64,000 nucleotides of DNA, taken from positions 1 through 64,000 of the forward strand of contig NZ_JAEMUX010000003.1 in NCBI RefSeq assembly GCF_016598475.1, written 5' to 3'. A program made the translations under genes and the position numbers. The DNA is from Streptomyces adelaidensis. Lineage in GTDB: Bacteria; Actinomycetota; Actinomycetes; Streptomycetales; Streptomycetaceae. The notes under the pieces are model-generated. The model was not told the DNA's origin and searched no databases. It saw nothing but the letters and a program-made list of their open reading frames with translations. Below are positions 16,517 to 23,560 of this stretch, one piece after another; positions within the stretch are counted from its first letter, which is position 1, and each line of letters opens with the position of its first letter.

Positions 16517-17098
16517 TCACAGAAGGTTGAGCTGGCTCAGAGCTAGTTCGGCGGCGGTTGTACCGGGGATTTCGGGGTGATTCTCGATCCAGGACAGTAG
16601 TCCGAGAAGGTGATACTCGGCGACTTCCACCGGCAGCTTTTCATCTCGTAGGCCGCTGAGCGGCAGGACAATGAGCTCTGCGAGTTCCCGCAGGGTCAGG
16701 TCGTACGCGGACTCGTCGGTGTTGTTCTGTACGCGCGCATCACGTGCTACGGGCAACAAGGCTACGGCCAAAGCCGGATGCGCGGCGCAGATCTCCGCAA
16801 GCTCACGGATGAAGGTGGTCAGCACTGGGCCGGGGAGGCTCGGTGTGTTCCTGGTCTTCTCTATGAGCGGCAGGACAAGCGGGGCGTAGGCTGCGATGAC
16901 CAAGCCGCGCTTGGTTGGAAAGTGTTTACTCAAGGTAGTAAGGCCGAAGCCCGACGCCTTGGCAACATCCTCACGCGTCACGCCGTACCAGCCGTTCTCG
17001 TCCAGCAGGGCGCGGGCGGTGTCAGCTAGCCACTTGCGAGTCCGCACCGTCTTGGTAAGAGCAGCTCGCTGCTGAGGGCTGAGTGCTTCTGTTGACAT
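16517..17098 (-). CDS. TetR-family regulator
   Basis: This 193-residue protein has a TetR N-terminal helix-turn-helix (about residues 20-65, TREDVAKASGFGLTTLSKHFPTKRGLV) and an all-helical ligand-binding domain of normal length. A perfect inverted repeat, ATTACC-5-GGTAAT, lies about 90 bp upstream of the start in AT-rich DNA and is a likely autoregulatory operator. No obvious target gene is adjacent other than itself and the neighbouring TetR gene. The ligand is unknown. Confidence 0.85.
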   Translation of the reverse strand: MSTEALSPQQRAALTKTVRTRKWLADTARALLDENGWYGVTREDVAKASGFGLTTLSKHFPTKRGLVIAAYAPLVLPLIEKTRNTPSLPGPVLTTFIRELAEICAAHPALAVALLPVARDARVQNNTDESAYDLTLRELAELIVLPLSGLRDEKLPVEVAEYHLLGLLSWIENHPEIPGTTAAELALSQLNLL

Positions 17099-17186
17099 AC
17101 ATCTCTCCTGGTCAATTTGGATAAAGCGCCCCAGCAGCTAAAAGAAGCAGTTGCCGTGGCGCCTCACCCAAAGACAGGGGAGTGCT

Positions 17187-17203
17187 ATTACCCGTTCGGT
17201 AAT
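17187..17203. promoter_or_regulatory. Putative TetR operator
   Basis: ATTACCCGTTCGGTAAT is a perfect 6-bp inverted repeat around a 5-base spacer, 89 bp upstream of the TetR start at 17,098. The TATATTTATAAC stretch beside it is promoter-like. That the TetR protein binds here is inferred from position and symmetry. Confidence 0.5.
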
Positions 17204-17262
17204 CTATGTATATTTATAACATACTTTTAGGAATTATGCAATGAGTTCCTATTGTTCACGGA

Positions 17263-17298
17263 AATGCCACCCTGATCCATGTTGATCTGGGTGGCATT
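17263..17298 (-). terminator. Hairpin between the two TetR genes
   Basis: AATGCCACCC (17,263-17,272) pairs perfectly with GGGTGGCATT (17,289-17,298). It lies 48 bp beyond the stop of the leftward TetR gene at 17,346 and separates it from the promoter region of the next leftward TetR gene. Confidence 0.7.
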
Positions 17299-17345
17299 CC
17301 GCTGTCTCGCCATTATCGGTGATTTCCTGAATCATGCGAGTTTCG

Positions 17346-18122
17346 TTAGTACATTTCCTCCCGCCTCTTTCGATCCTCGAACCAGGCATTCACGGTGCTC
17401 TGCACTCCCGTGAGTTTTTGCTCTGTCGTCTTCATGTCGATGTCAGGCATCAGAACGGAGAGCATCTCTCGGCTGACCACGCGTGTGACGAGGATTGGCG
17501 CATCTTCGGACGGCTCGTGATACAGCTGCGTCAATAGTGCCTGTGCGTGGTAATAAGCCGTCTCGACATCGGCGTGCGAGCGTGGCCTGTCACTGGCGAG
17601 AAGCATGTAACTTCCCCCGAATGGCGGAGAAGTAAAGATCGGCGAAAAGCCGTTGCCGATGTACCAACCGAGATTTTTCTCTGGGAACGAACCCATGGTC
17701 CCGAACTTGTTGTACAGCTCCGGCCGCTGATCCGGGGCGGTCTCGTAGTACGCCCGGATCATTGCCACCGTGAGCGCCCGGTGCTGGTGGCACATCTTGG
17801 CGACGGCGTAGAGGTAGCGCAGCAGCTCCACAACTCCGTCGTCTGGCTTGTAGGTCCCGCTCAGGCGGCCTTCGCGGAGCGGCTCGACGATCGGGGCGAG
17901 CAACCGTTCATGCGCCACCCTCAGGACGTCCCACTTCAATCGGAAGTGATTGGACAACGTGGTTAGGCCGACCCCCGCTGCTTCCGCGATCTGCTCGCGA
18001 GTGAAGTCCCCCTTATCCAGTTCGCCGTAGAGGTCGAGCGTCGACGTGATGATCCACTCTCGCGTTCGCCTCCGCTTGGTCTCGGCCGCCCGCTGCTGCG
18101 GGGTTGCTTCGTCGTCTGTCAT
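17346..18122 (-). CDS. TetR-family regulator (long)
   Basis: This 258-residue protein has a TetR-type helix-turn-helix at about residues 20-70 (TREQIAEAAGVGLTTLSNHFRLKWDVL). The ATG at 18,122 starts MTDDEATPQQRAAETKRRRTREW, closely paralleling the N terminus of the neighbouring TetR protein, so the two probably arose by duplication. The C-terminal effector domain is longer than usual. No operator repeat is obvious upstream. The target is unknown. Confidence 0.8.
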   Translation of the reverse strand: MTDDEATPQQRAAETKRRRTREWIITSTLDLYGELDKGDFTREQIAEAAGVGLTTLSNHFRLKWDVLRVAHERLLAPIVEPLREGRLSGTYKPDDGVVELLRYLYAVAKMCHQHRALTVAMIRAYYETAPDQRPELYNKFGTMGSFPEKNLGWYIGNGFSPIFTSPPFGGSYMLLASDRPRSHADVETAYYHAQALLTQLYHEPSEDAPILVTRVVSREMLSVLMPDIDMKTTEQKLTGVQSTVNAWFEDRKRREEMY

Positions 18123-18304
18123 GGGTTCACGGTATCTGTTCGAACGGCGGCCAAGCAAGAAGCGTGCGTCTAGTAGAGCTGTGGCCTTGACGCTGAAGGG
18201 GAGGATCCTCCACTCTTGGACTCATCGACCTACCCGCCGCGGCCGGCTCTGTTGAACGTCGCGTTCTACGAGGCCGCCTCGACACGGAAGAAGGGCTCGA
18301 CCCA

Positions 18305-18637
18305 ATGGGCAGCGAACTGATGCTTGGTGGCGACGGACAACAGAACGGGCGGGGTGGATGGTTGGCGCGGCCGTCCAAGGAACAGCGAGCGTTGCAGGCA
18401 CGCGCCGACCGTGACAGGACGGGCCTGCTGTACGAAGCCCGGAAGCAGGAGCTCACGGCTGCGCTTCGTACATGCCTGACCGAGAACGCCATGCACGACA
18501 TCACGGACGTGGTGGGTCTGGCTCGCACACTGGCGCAAAGTGATCCGTATCTCGGTGCAGAGCTGCACAAGATCGTGCAGGAGTTCACCCGCCAGACCGG
18601 GCGCGATATTCGCGACTTCGGGCGTGGGAGCTTCTAG
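18305..18637 (+). CDS. Hypothetical protein
   Basis: This is a 110-residue, mainly helical, hydrophilic protein with no domain I recognise. It opens a run of three tightly packed small genes (18,305-19,083); its TAG stop directly abuts the GTG of the next. The C-terminal part (ITDVVGLARTLAQSDPYLGAELHKIVQEFTRQTGRDI) is the most protein-like. Position among membrane peptides upstream of the VirD4-like gene suggests an accessory element function. Confidence 0.6.
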   Translation: MGSELMLGGDGQQNGRGGWLARPSKEQRALQARADRDRTGLLYEARKQELTAALRTCLTENAMHDITDVVGLARTLAQSDPYLGAELHKIVQEFTRQTGRDIRDFGRGSF

Positions 18638-18862
18638 GTGAACGTCCCTCTCATGGTCGTAGCCGTTGCCAGCATGCTCCTCATCGTGGGTGGCGTGGTC
18701 TGGGCGGCCATCGACTTTCTGAAGTTCCTGCGCGAAGAGAAGCGCATGGAAAACCCGTTCTACGCGCTCCGTGTCCGTAAGTACGAGGCGGTGGTCAAGA
18801 TGCGCGCCATCACCCGAGAACACCGCAACCGATCAACCCAGTACCGCAACACAAGGAGGTAA
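18638..18862 (+). CDS. Small single-pass membrane protein
   Basis: This 74-residue protein has one N-terminal membrane helix (residues 3-25, VPLMVVAVASMLLIVGGVVWAAI) and a basic cytoplasmic tail. It starts with GTG immediately after the previous stop, with GGAG overlapping the upstream coding end. Function is unknown. Confidence 0.6.
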   Translation: MNVPLMVVAVASMLLIVGGVVWAAIDFLKFLREEKRMENPFYALRVRKYEAVVKMRAITREHRNRSTQYRNTRR

Positions 18863-18867
18863 GCACC

Positions 18868-19083
18868 ATGGCGTGGCTCGGATTTATCTACCTGTGTGTG
18901 TTCTTCGGCGGCGGGCTTTGGCTCCTGCACTTCTTGGACAAGAAGTTCGGCCACAGGATCCGCTACAACCAGCGACGGCAGCAGATCGAGGCGGAGATGC
19001 ACCGCCGCGAGTACGACCGTCGACTCACGGAAGACGTCGCGGATGAGTGGGGGTACAACCCCCGTCACCACCGGCGCCGCTGA
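18868..19083 (+). CDS. Small single-pass membrane protein
   Basis: This 71-residue protein has one membrane helix (residues 3-22, WLGFIYLCVFFGGGLWLLHF) and a strongly charged, Arg-rich tail. A consensus AAGGAGGT precedes the ATG. It ends the three-gene run. Function is unknown. Confidence 0.65.
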   Translation: MAWLGFIYLCVFFGGGLWLLHFLDKKFGHRIRYNQRRQQIEAEMHRREYDRRLTEDVADEWGYNPRHHRRR

Positions 19084-19173
19084 GTTGTAGCGCATTACGG
19101 GGAAGGCAGCTCCGGCCAGAGCCACCCCACCAAGCCCGAAGTGGACGCGTCGTAGATGCGTCCCCTTTCAACT

Positions 19174-19200
19174 CCCGCCGGCCACGGGTCGTAGGTCGGC
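19174..19200 (+). promoter_or_regulatory. Shared CCGGCCAC...CGTAGGTCG motif, copy 1
   Basis: A 27-bp stretch upstream of the small zinc-ribbon gene is nearly identical to 19,972-19,998 upstream of the 20,022 gene and partly matches 22,664-22,686 upstream of the first relaxation gene. All share GTAGGTC preceded by GGCC. It may be a shared control site for transfer-related genes. Confidence 0.4.
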
Positions 19201-19226
19201 AGCATCAACGGAAGGAGGTGAAGAAG

Positions 19227-19352
19227 ATGGGCAACAAGGTATGTCCCGAGTGCGATGGCACCACCATGATTGCGCCGCCTGGCGTCGAAGAACCGATCGA
19301 CTGCCCGACCTGTGAAGGCGATGGCTTCATACGCGTCGACGATGACGAATAG
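19227..19352 (+). CDS. Small zinc-ribbon protein
   Basis: This 41-residue protein has two CxxC pairs, CPEC (residues 6-9) and CPTC (about 28-31), spaced like a DnaJ-type or rubredoxin-like zinc ribbon, and an acidic tail. GGAGGTGA gives a strong ribosome binding site before ATG 19,227. Such small zinc-ribbon proteins are frequent on actinobacterial elements. Function is unknown. Confidence 0.75.
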   Translation: MGNKVCPECDGTTMIAPPGVEEPIDCPTCEGDGFIRVDDDE

Positions 19353-19360
19353 TCGTCGAG

Positions 19361-19395
19361 CCAACCCGAGCGGCGGCTCAGGCCGCTCGGGTTGG
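19361..19395. terminator. Bidirectional hairpin terminator
   Basis: A perfect 14-bp stem (CCAACCCGAGCGGC with its complement, 7-base loop) lies between the rightward zinc-ribbon gene and the convergent leftward gene. It includes the last codons of the latter. It serves both directions. Confidence 0.8.
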
Positions 19396-19929
19396 GGCGT
19401 CGTTCTTCGTCCCGAAGAACTCGGCCTTCATGAACTCCGCGAAGGCGTCGAACTCTTGGCGCTGAGCGTCTACCAACGCGCGTCGCTCGTCCTTGGATGC
19501 GACATGCACCAAATCCGCGGACTGAGCGGTGAGGTGGTAGCCAATGAGGCCGAAGCCCTGACAGATGAGCCGCCTCGACTGTGGCACGTCGCGTGTCTCG
19601 TAGAAGCGCTCCACCAAGGGCAGCAGCCGAGCCAGCTCGCCGGCGTTGTGCTTGAACGCCTGGTTCTTGCGTCGTCGCTTCTCGACTTGGGTGTCGGCCT
19701 CCTCGATGCGCCGCCGGTCGGCTTGGTTGCTCGGTGCGCGAAACGCAACGTACGGACTGGCCGCCCGGTCGAAGTGGCCACCGCACGAGCTGTCGGTGTG
19801 AAAGCCGAGAAGTCGCAGGATCGCCACCGTCTCGACGATGGCTTGGTCGACCGGCTTGCCGAGGGCGTCCCGAAGCTGACGAACTGCTCGCTTCTCACGT
19901 TCCCAGATGTCTTGTTGATCCCTCGTCAT
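19378..19929 (-). CDS. Hypothetical protein
   Basis: This is a 183-residue, hydrophilic, largely helical protein without a domain I can name. It contains a LLGFHTDSSCGGHFDRA segment near residue 45 and a highly charged helix RRRIEEADTQVEKRRRKNQAF around residue 75. I chose ATG 19,929; an earlier ATG would add 18 residues from AT-rich leader. It is convergent with the zinc-ribbon gene and divergent from the VirD4-like operon. Confidence 0.6.
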   Translation of the reverse strand: MTRDQQDIWEREKRAVRQLRDALGKPVDQAIVETVAILRLLGFHTDSSCGGHFDRAASPYVAFRAPSNQADRRRIEEADTQVEKRRRKNQAFKHNAGELARLLPLVERFYETRDVPQSRRLICQGFGLIGYHLTAQSADLVHVASKDERRALVDAQRQEFDAFAEFMKAEFFGTKNDAPTRAA

Positions 19930-19971
19930 TCCTAAATTCCATTTTACGCCTAGATGCTCACTTTTCCGATC

Positions 19972-19998
19972 CCCGCCGGCCACGACCGTAGGTCGCCC
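19972..19998 (+). promoter_or_regulatory. Shared GACCGTAGGTC motif, copy 2
   Basis: This copy contains the perfect inverted repeat GACC-GTA-GGTC. It matches the copy at 19,174-19,200 in nearly all of 27 positions. It lies 23 bp upstream of the first gene of the VirD4-like operon. Confidence 0.45.
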
Positions 19999-20021
19999 GC
20001 TTCTTCTAGAAGGGTTCTGTT

Positions 20022-20180
20022 GTGAAGAAGGCCCGCAACTTCCTGTCGTTGCTCCTCCTTGCTGCGCTCACCATTCACGTGCTGTGGCTGGCGATTGCGC
20101 CACTCGTGCCGTACGTCGTGAGCGGCCTCGCGATCACGTTGGTGCTCGGCTTCGTTTACTACCGCATGACGCGCTGGTAA
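20022..20180 (+). CDS. Small membrane peptide upstream of the coupling ATPase
   Basis: This 52-residue protein starts with GTG after AAGGG. It has two hydrophobic segments (about residues 8-24 and 27-44) separated by a proline, ending YYRMTRW. It sits 14 bp upstream of the VirD4-like ATPase gene, in the same operon. It may anchor that ATPase, which lacks obvious membrane helices of its own. The anchoring role is inferred from position. Confidence 0.6.
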   Translation: MKKARNFLSLLLLAALTIHVLWLAIAPLVPYVVSGLAITLVLGFVYYRMTRW

Positions 20181-20194
20181 GGGGGCCGATCCAG

Positions 20195-22399
20195 ATGCCG
20201 ACCGATGCGTACGGACGCACCGTGTTCTCTCTGACGTTCCCGGCCGACCTGAACGCCGACCACGTCACGGCGTGGCTGCACGCGGTAAGCGGCACGCTCA
20301 CGAGCGGGCCGCGGCGGCTGCTTGGTGTCTCGTCATTCGTGTGCGAGGTCGAGGCGCGCGAAGCGGGTATCCAGCACCGGCTGCGGGTGCCAGAAGGACA
20401 GGCTGGCTATGTGGCCGGGCAGCTGCGCTCGTTGATGCCCGGTTCTACGGTCACGCCGGCGGGCGAGGAGGAAGCGCCGCTTCAATGGACGGCCGCGGTG
20501 GAGCTTGGAACGAGTGCTCCTCGGCGCGGCCTCGGTGTGTGGAATGCCGAGGCTCTGGCCTCCAGTCTGCTCACGACCATGCAGCCGCTCGGCCGTGGGG
20601 AAGCCGTCGTTCTTCAGTGGGTGCTGTCGCCTGCACTGCGGGAGCGACCACCGCAGCAGGCGTCCGACAGTGGGCCGCCGGGATTTGCTGGGCGGCTCCT
20701 GGGCGGAGTCGGCGACCGCGACCGGATTACGGACGAGCGGGCGAAGCTCGGTGAACCCAACTTTCTGGCTGTCCTGCGCCTGGCGGTGAAGGCGGGCAGT
20801 CCAGCGCGCAGTGACCAGCTTCTGGCACAGATGCGATCCAGTCTCAGTGGGGCGAGCGGTGGACACAGCCGATTCAAGCGGCGGGTCACGTCGAGTAGGC
20901 GCGTGATCGAGCGCGTCCAACGTGCGGCGGTGCCGACGTTGTTTCCGGCGCGGGTGTCCGTCTCTGAGTTGACGGGGCTCTTGGCATGGCCAATCGGCGC
21001 GCCGCATGTTGCCGGGCTTCCACGGGGCCGGACGCGGCAACTGGCGCCGGTCGGAGCCGTGTCACGGGCGGGACGAGTAATCGCGCGGTCGAACTTTCCA
21101 GGGGTGCAGCGGCCTCTCGCGCTCTCACCGGCGGAGTCGCTGTGGCACCTTCAGGTCGTTGGGCCAACCGGCTCCGGTAAGACGGCGCTACTTACCAACC
21201 TCATCGCGCAGGACATGAACGCCGGTCGCGGGGTGGTGCTCATCGAGAGCAAGGGCGACCTGTTCAAGGCGGCGCTGGAGCGCGTGCCTGAACGCCGGCT
21301 TCACGATGTCGTCGTGCTCGACGTAAGTGACACGAACTATCCGGTGGGCTTCAACATCTTGCAGGGTTCGCCCTTCGTGGTGGCTGCCGACATCCAACGA
21401 CTCTTCGACCACCTGTATCCGCAGGATGCCCGAGGAGTGCGCGTACGGCAGGGCTTCTACCACCTGATCCTGACGCTCATGATGTCGGCCGGAACCACGG
21501 CCCCGATGACGTTCGCGGATATCGGGGCGCTCGCGGTGCCGAGGCCGGACCAAGAAGAGTTCTCGCAGAACCTCGTGCGTGGTGTGGCGCATATCGAGGA
21601 GCTGGCAGCGTGGTGGCAAGGATTTGGTGACGCTCGTACGAGGGCGTCCCACTTTCAGCCGGTCATGGACAGGATTTGGCAGCTCAACAACCGGCCGTCG
21701 ATCCGGAACATCATCGGGCAGTCACGCAGCACGGTAGATCTGGCGGACATTCTGCGGAGCGCCAAGATCCTGCTCGTCAACCTCTCGCGTGCCACGGAAG
21801 GCAAGGACACGGCCGGACTCCTCGGCAGCCTGCTGCTTAATTCGGTCTGGAGTGCCGTACAGGCCGGGGCTACTGATCCGGCCCGACCAACCATGCTCTA
21901 CCTCGACGAGTTCCAGGACTTCATCAACCTGCCGTTCGAGCCTGCCGACATGTTCGCGCAGAGCCGGAGTCGCGGTCTCGCGATGACGGTGGCGCATCAG
22001 TTCCTCGGGCAACTCAGCCGTGAACTCCAAGACGCCACCCAGAACAACGCCCGCTCGACGGTGGTCTTCCAAACGTCTGCCGACGAGGCTAGAACCTTTG
22101 CTCGCGGGTTCGGCAGCAGTCTGACCCCAGATGACTTCATGAACCTACGGCGCTTTGAAGTGGTCGCACGGCTCGCAACTACTGAGGGCGTCAGTACGCC
22201 GGTTACCGGGGTCACACTGCCACCGGTAGTTGAGACCGGCTTTGCCGACGAGGTGCGGCGTTTGTCCCGCGCAACCTATGCCCGTCCCGCGGCCGAGGTG
22301 GACGAGGAAATCAAACGGCGCCGTGGCGGTCAGCCGGCCCCGGCGCCGCCCACCCGACGACCGCGCTTCGGTGGCCCGAGGAGTTCAAGCGATGCGTAG
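20195..22399 (+). CDS. VirD4/TraD-like DNA-transfer ATPase (copy 1)
   Basis: This 734-residue protein belongs to the type IV coupling-protein/TraD-like ATPase group, which pumps or docks DNA at a transfer channel. Walker A GPTGSGKT is at residues 323-330 and Walker B LYLDEFQDF at about 568-576. Further T4CP-like blocks are AQSRSRGLAMTVAHQFLGQL and NNARSTVVFQTSADEARTFARGFG. The N-terminal ~300 residues form a separate domain (FSLTFPADLNADHVTAWLHAVSG). A paralogue with the same layout lies at 31,687-33,909. A small coiled-coil gene overlaps its 3' end, and a replication-relaxation gene follows. Confidence 0.85.
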   Translation: MPTDAYGRTVFSLTFPADLNADHVTAWLHAVSGTLTSGPRRLLGVSSFVCEVEAREAGIQHRLRVPEGQAGYVAGQLRSLMPGSTVTPAGEEEAPLQWTAAVELGTSAPRRGLGVWNAEALASSLLTTMQPLGRGEAVVLQWVLSPALRERPPQQASDSGPPGFAGRLLGGVGDRDRITDERAKLGEPNFLAVLRLAVKAGSPARSDQLLAQMRSSLSGASGGHSRFKRRVTSSRRVIERVQRAAVPTLFPARVSVSELTGLLAWPIGAPHVAGLPRGRTRQLAPVGAVSRAGRVIARSNFPGVQRPLALSPAESLWHLQVVGPTGSGKTALLTNLIAQDMNAGRGVVLIESKGDLFKAALERVPERRLHDVVVLDVSDTNYPVGFNILQGSPFVVAADIQRLFDHLYPQDARGVRVRQGFYHLILTLMMSAGTTAPMTFADIGALAVPRPDQEEFSQNLVRGVAHIEELAAWWQGFGDARTRASHFQPVMDRIWQLNNRPSIRNIIGQSRSTVDLADILRSAKILLVNLSRATEGKDTAGLLGSLLLNSVWSAVQAGATDPARPTMLYLDEFQDFINLPFEPADMFAQSRSRGLAMTVAHQFLGQLSRELQDATQNNARSTVVFQTSADEARTFARGFGSSLTPDDFMNLRRFEVVARLATTEGVSTPVTGVTLPPVVETGFADEVRRLSRATYARPAAEVDEEIKRRRGGQPAPAPPTRRPRFGGPRSSSDA

Positions 22400-22643
22400 C
22401 GTGCAGAACCTTCTCTCAGAACTGGCGTACCTCGGGCGAAGCATCGAGTACCTCGAAAACATCCTCCAGGATGTCGAAGCCGTCGCAGAGCGTCTTGGTC
22501 GGCGTCATCATGACGACCCACTCCTCGAAGGGATGATCGAGGGCGAAACCCGCCAGTGGTCGGCCTCGATGAAGCACCAGCTCGACGCGTCGGCGCGTGT
22601 CGCCGAAGCCTGGCGTACTCAGATGGAAAACCTCGAAGGGTAG
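22392..22643 (+). CDS. Small helical protein
   Basis: This 83-residue protein is predicted to be almost wholly helical, with heptad-like spacing (LLSELAYLGRSIEYLENILQ). Its ATG overlaps the last 8 bases of the VirD4-like gene, so the two are translationally coupled, and it may be a partner of that ATPase. Function is unknown. Confidence 0.6.
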   Translation: MRSVQNLLSELAYLGRSIEYLENILQDVEAVAERLGRRHHDDPLLEGMIEGETRQWSASMKHQLDASARVAEAWRTQMENLEG

Positions 22644-22663
22644 GCGAACCCCGTAGGGCAGAG

Positions 22664-22686
22664 GTGGCCTGACCGTAGGTCTACCC
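22664..22686 (+). promoter_or_regulatory. Shared GACCGTAGGTC motif, copy 3
   Basis: GACCGTAGGTC recurs here, 36 bp before the replication-relaxation gene, with GGCC upstream as in the other two copies and CTACCC after it. It is the most diverged copy. Confidence 0.4.
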
Positions 22687-22721
22687 CTGTACCCGCAGCC
22701 ACCCTGATCAGCGAAAACACC

Positions 22722-23429
22722 GTGGCCTATCCGGACGGAGGTCGGACCGTGGAGCTGACCCAGCGCGACTATGAAGCGCTCAAGCTCACCCATACCTTTT
22801 CCCAGCTCGCTTCAACTCACCTTACGGAGATGCTGTTTGCGGATAGGTCGCACTCGGTTCCTGACAAGGTGCTCGGCCGGTTGGTACGGCTCGGCTACCT
22901 GTCGCGGGTTGGTCGTCGGGCAACCGGAGAGAGGGGCGGGGCCGGGGCGTTCGTCTACCAGCTCGGCCGCGCTGGCCGCTTGCTCCTGGGCGTCGAAGGG
23001 CGGCTGTCGCCCAACGTCAACAACCACGCTCTCATGATTGCCGACACCTACTTGGAGTTGCGACGAGCAGAGAAGAAGGGCGTCCTCGCGGTCACGGCCT
23101 GGGAGGTAGAGAGGCTCGTTCCGCCAAGCATCCGTGCTGATCTGTACGTGGCCCTGGACTTCGCCCACGACCACCGCAGCAGTGCGTACTTCCTTGAGAT
23201 CGACCTGAGCACTGAACAACCGGCACGCATCCGGGAGAAGGTGGCCGGGTACTGGCGGGCCGTCGAGATGAGCACGGCTGACTACTTCCCGTACGTGGTG
23301 TTTGTGGTCAAGCATCAGGTGCGCAAGAACGAGCTTGCCCGCATCTTCCGGCAGCTCCCTGAGGAGCAACAGGAGATGATGCGGGTCTTCCGTATCCGGG
23401 AACTGATACCTGAGCTGACGCGTCTTTAG
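22722..23429 (+). CDS. Replication-relaxation family protein (copy 1)
   Basis: This 235-residue protein of the replication-relaxation family starts with GTG. A winged-helix-like N terminus (about residues 10-65) is followed by a domain with ADLYVAL, FLEIDLSTE (about 158-166) and IREKVAGYW. The order D, ExD, K resembles a PD-(D/E)XK nuclease core, so a nicking or DNA-processing role is plausible. It follows the VirD4-like operon. A second pair at 30.7-33.9 kb has the same two families in the same order. Confidence 0.75.
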   Translation: MAYPDGGRTVELTQRDYEALKLTHTFSQLASTHLTEMLFADRSHSVPDKVLGRLVRLGYLSRVGRRATGERGGAGAFVYQLGRAGRLLLGVEGRLSPNVNNHALMIADTYLELRRAEKKGVLAVTAWEVERLVPPSIRADLYVALDFAHDHRSSAYFLEIDLSTEQPARIREKVAGYWRAVEMSTADYFPYVVFVVKHQVRKNELARIFRQLPEEQQEMMRVFRIRELIPELTRL

Positions 23430-23467
23430 ATGTTGTCGATAGCACGACACCAACAGAGTGAAGAGCA

Positions 23468-23496
23468 TTGAACAACAGAGGCGGAAAGAGGATAAT
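23468..23496 (+). promoter_or_regulatory. Consensus-like promoter for the 23,561 gene
   Basis: TTGAAC (23,468-23,473) and GATAAT (23,491-23,496) are separated by exactly 17 bp, matching a housekeeping sigma-70-type promoter. The surrounding DNA is strongly AT-rich for this genome, consistent with an imported unit carrying its own promoter. Confidence 0.6.
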
Positions 23497-23560
23497 AGAA
23501 ACAAGAATAATCGAGAATTCAAGCAGAAAAATTCGAGTAGCGCCTTGAGGAGACGTACGT

